Of a stretch of DNA of 7,739 bases, positions 6,589 through 7,739 are shown piece by piece. The position numbers and the translations under genes were made by a program. The number at the start of each line of letters is the position of its first letter. Position 1 is the first letter of the stretch. The notes under the pieces were generated by a model. That model made no database searches. It worked only from the letters and a program-made list of their open reading frames with translations, and was not told where the DNA came from. Origin of the DNA: Gemmobacter sp. (lineage in GTDB: Bacteria > Pseudomonadota > Alphaproteobacteria > Rhodobacterales > Rhodobacteraceae); the NCBI GenBank assembly GCA_030656535.1, contig JAUSPL010000254.1:1-7739 (forward strand). The letters are read 5' to 3'.

Positions 6589-6594
6589 AAGGGA
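6589..6594 (+). promoter_or_regulatory. Ribosome binding site fixing a GTG start
   Basis: AAGGGA ends 6 nt before GTG at 6601. The overlapping ATG at 6594 is in another frame that stops quickly, so this site supports GTG 6601 as the true start of the glycosyltransferase. Confidence 0.7.
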
Positions 6595-6600
6595 TGAATT

Positions 6601-7605
6601 GTGACCGCATCGCAACAGGCCCTTGAACCAGTTGGAAACAATACCCCCGAACCGGGTCGGATCGTTGACGCCATAGTGATTGGCCGCAATGAAGGTGACC
6701 GGCTGATCGCCTGTCTGAGGTCGCTGACCGGGCAAGTTCGCCGAATCATCTATGTCGACAGTGGGTCATCCGATGGGTCTGCGGACCGCGCTGCGGCCTT
6801 GGGTGCCAAGGTCGTCGCGCTGAACATGGAGAAGCCCTTTACAGCGGCGCGGGCGCGCAACGCGGGCGTTGCGGGCGCTCTTGCAGATGGGACACCAGAG
6901 TACCTGCAATTTGTCGACGGCGACTGCACCGTGGCGCCCGACTGGGTAGCGACCGCGATCGGGTTCCTGGACGACAACCCGGACGTGGCTGTGGCGTGCG
7001 GACGGCGGCGGGAACGCTTTCCAGAGGCATCGGTCTATAACGCGCTGTGTGACCGCGAATGGGATACGCCGGTTGGACCGGCAACGGCCTGCGGGGGCGA
7101 TGCCCTGATGCGCGCCGTGGCGGTGACCGCAGTCGGGGGGTACAATGCCGCCCTGATCGCGGGCGAAGAGCCTGATCTGTGTTTGCGGCTTCGTCGTTCA
7201 GGCTGGAAGGTCTGGCGACTGGATGCAGAGATGACGTTGCACGATGCGGCGATGACCCGCTTTGGCCAATGGTGGCGGCGCACTCGTCGCGCGGGCCACG
7301 CCTTTGCCGAAGGCGCGGCCTTGCACGGGGACGGGCCAGAACGCCATTGGGTGCGCGAAACCCGGCGCGCCGTGGTGTGGGGACTGGTCTTGCCGCTGAT
7401 CGCAGCGACCGCGAGTCTGGTTCATCCGGTTGGTGCGGTCTTATGGCTGACCTATCCGGCACAGGTCGCACGTCTGGCACCGCGGATGGGCTGGACGGCA
7501 GCTGCCTTTACCGTCATCGGCAAACTGCCAGAGGCGCTTGGCGTCATGGGCTATCATCTGGGGAAGATCCGGGGCCGCAAAGCAAAGATCATCGAGTACA
7601 AGTGA
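6601..7605 (+). CDS. Family-2 (GT-A fold) glycosyltransferase, membrane-anchored
   Basis: Transfers a sugar from a nucleotide donor to the growing lipid-linked repeat unit on the cytoplasmic face of the inner membrane. The 334 residues show the GT2 pattern. The nucleotide-binding start DAIVIGRNEGDRL is at 23-35, IIYVDSGSSDGS at 49-60, and the R84/R86/N87 segment (AARARNAG) follows. The metal-binding DxD is FVDGDC (D106, D108). An acceptor/catalytic region GEEPDLCLRLRRSGW spans 188-202. A C-terminal hydrophobic stretch (about 257-288) and a further moderately hydrophobic segment (about 298-318) probably anchor it. The GTG start is set by AAGGGA 6 nt upstream. The gene is divergent from the BY-kinase-like gene and converges on the next gene with only 3 nt between stop codons. 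The ExoA-like layout fits an exopolysaccharide role; donor and linkage are not predictable here. Confidence 0.93.
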   Translation: MTASQQALEPVGNNTPEPGRIVDAIVIGRNEGDRLIACLRSLTGQVRRIIYVDSGSSDGSADRAAALGAKVVALNMEKPFTAARARNAGVAGALADGTPEYLQFVDGDCTVAPDWVATAIGFLDDNPDVAVACGRRRERFPEASVYNALCDREWDTPVGPATACGGDALMRAVAVTAVGGYNAALIAGEEPDLCLRLRRSGWKVWRLDAEMTLHDAAMTRFGQWWRRTRRAGHAFAEGAALHGDGPERHWVRETRRAVVWGLVLPLIAATASLVHPVGAVLWLTYPAQVARLAPRMGWTAAAFTVIGKLPEALGVMGYHLGKIRGRKAKIIEYK

Positions 7606-7608
7606 ACG

Positions 7609-7739
7609 CTATTTCGCGCGCCTGAGGGCCAGCGCTGCAACCATCTGTCCGGGCAAGATCGCCGCACAGCGCGCATAGCGCGGCCCCAATCTGCGTGGCG
7701 CAGACAGCATGCGCCACAGCCATTCCAGCGCCAGCTTGC
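7609..7739 (-). CDS. Probable WecG/TagA/CpsF-family glycosyltransferase, C-terminal 42 residues only
   Basis: The 3' end of a minus-strand gene enters from the right edge: 42 codons plus the TAG at 7611-7609. The visible residues begin KLALEWLWRMLSAPRRLGPRY, which matches the characteristic tail of WecG/TagA/CpsF glycosyltransferases (a pattern like GLEWLWRLLxEPRRLxxRY). That family usually transfers N-acetylmannosamine(-uronic acid) or a related sugar to a lipid-linked acceptor. The last 20 or so residues are Ala/Leu-rich and less conserved. The neighbourhood of priming transferase, chain-length protein and GT2 enzyme supports a polysaccharide role. The catalytic domain is outside the window, so the call rests on this short tail and on context. 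Confidence 0.7.
   Translation of the reverse strand, partial: KLALEWLWRMLSAPRRLGPRYARCAAILPGQMVAALALRRAK

Larger units (their letters stand above)
6257..6600. other. 344-bp divergent intergenic region
   Basis: The spacer lies between the minus-strand BY-kinase-like gene and the plus-strand glycosyltransferase, and should carry promoters for both. A plus-strand promoter candidate is at 6534-6561 and a clear ribosome site at 6589-6594. I found no strong minus-strand -35/-10 pair. A TATATA (6440-6445) has no partner -35 at the right distance. The minus-strand kinase frame is open right through, so an N-terminal extension of the kinase cannot be fully excluded. Confidence 0.5.

Noticed and set aside
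6839..7480. Minus-strand open frame of 213 codons opposite the glycosyltransferase
   Set aside because: Arg/Pro-rich shadow without motifs; the plus strand encodes a clear GT2 enzyme.

Overview
The window looks like a chromosomal segment from a high-GC alphaproteobacterium, most likely of the Rhodobacteraceae / Roseobacter group. This rests on the GC-rich codon use, the SMC N-terminus (MRFNRLRLNGFKSF, family-typical for this group) and the style of the polysaccharide proteins. No rRNA, tRNA, CRISPR array or intact mobile element was seen.

Left part (1-1932, minus strand): the N-terminal 644 codons of smc, the chromosome-organising condensin ATPase. They cover the N-terminal ATPase half, the first coiled-coil arm and the hinge; the C-terminal half lies beyond the left edge. 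A 574-bp spacer follows (1933-2506) with no convincing gene, only a weak smc promoter candidate and a perfect hairpin. Next is a 69-residue two-helix membrane protein (2507-2716, plus strand) closed by a textbook Rho-independent terminator (2744-2770). A second long spacer (2771-3273) contains an AT-rich patch with a palindrome and a 9-bp direct repeat just upstream of the next gene.

Right part (3274-7739): an exopolysaccharide / capsule-type locus. It holds an ExoY-like priming sugar-phosphate transferase (plus); a convergent minus-strand pair of a CpsD/CapB-like BY-kinase-family ATPase and a Wzz/GumC-like chain-length protein; a family-2 glycosyltransferase (plus, divergent from the kinase); and the last 42 codons of a probable WecG/TagA/CpsF-family glycosyltransferase (minus). 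By family knowledge, the priming enzyme loads the first sugar-phosphate on undecaprenyl phosphate, the glycosyltransferases extend it, and the Wzz/kinase pair sets polymer length and export. The polymerase, flippase and outer-membrane export genes are not in the window and may lie beyond the right edge.

The most notable point is the BY-kinase-like protein. Its Walker A motif reads GPTVGCGAS, with alanine where the catalytic lysine belongs, and its C-terminal tail has no tyrosine cluster, so it may be a regulatory pseudo-kinase. The leader of the priming transferase is the most interesting non-coding stretch. I found no clear evidence of a wholly new system.
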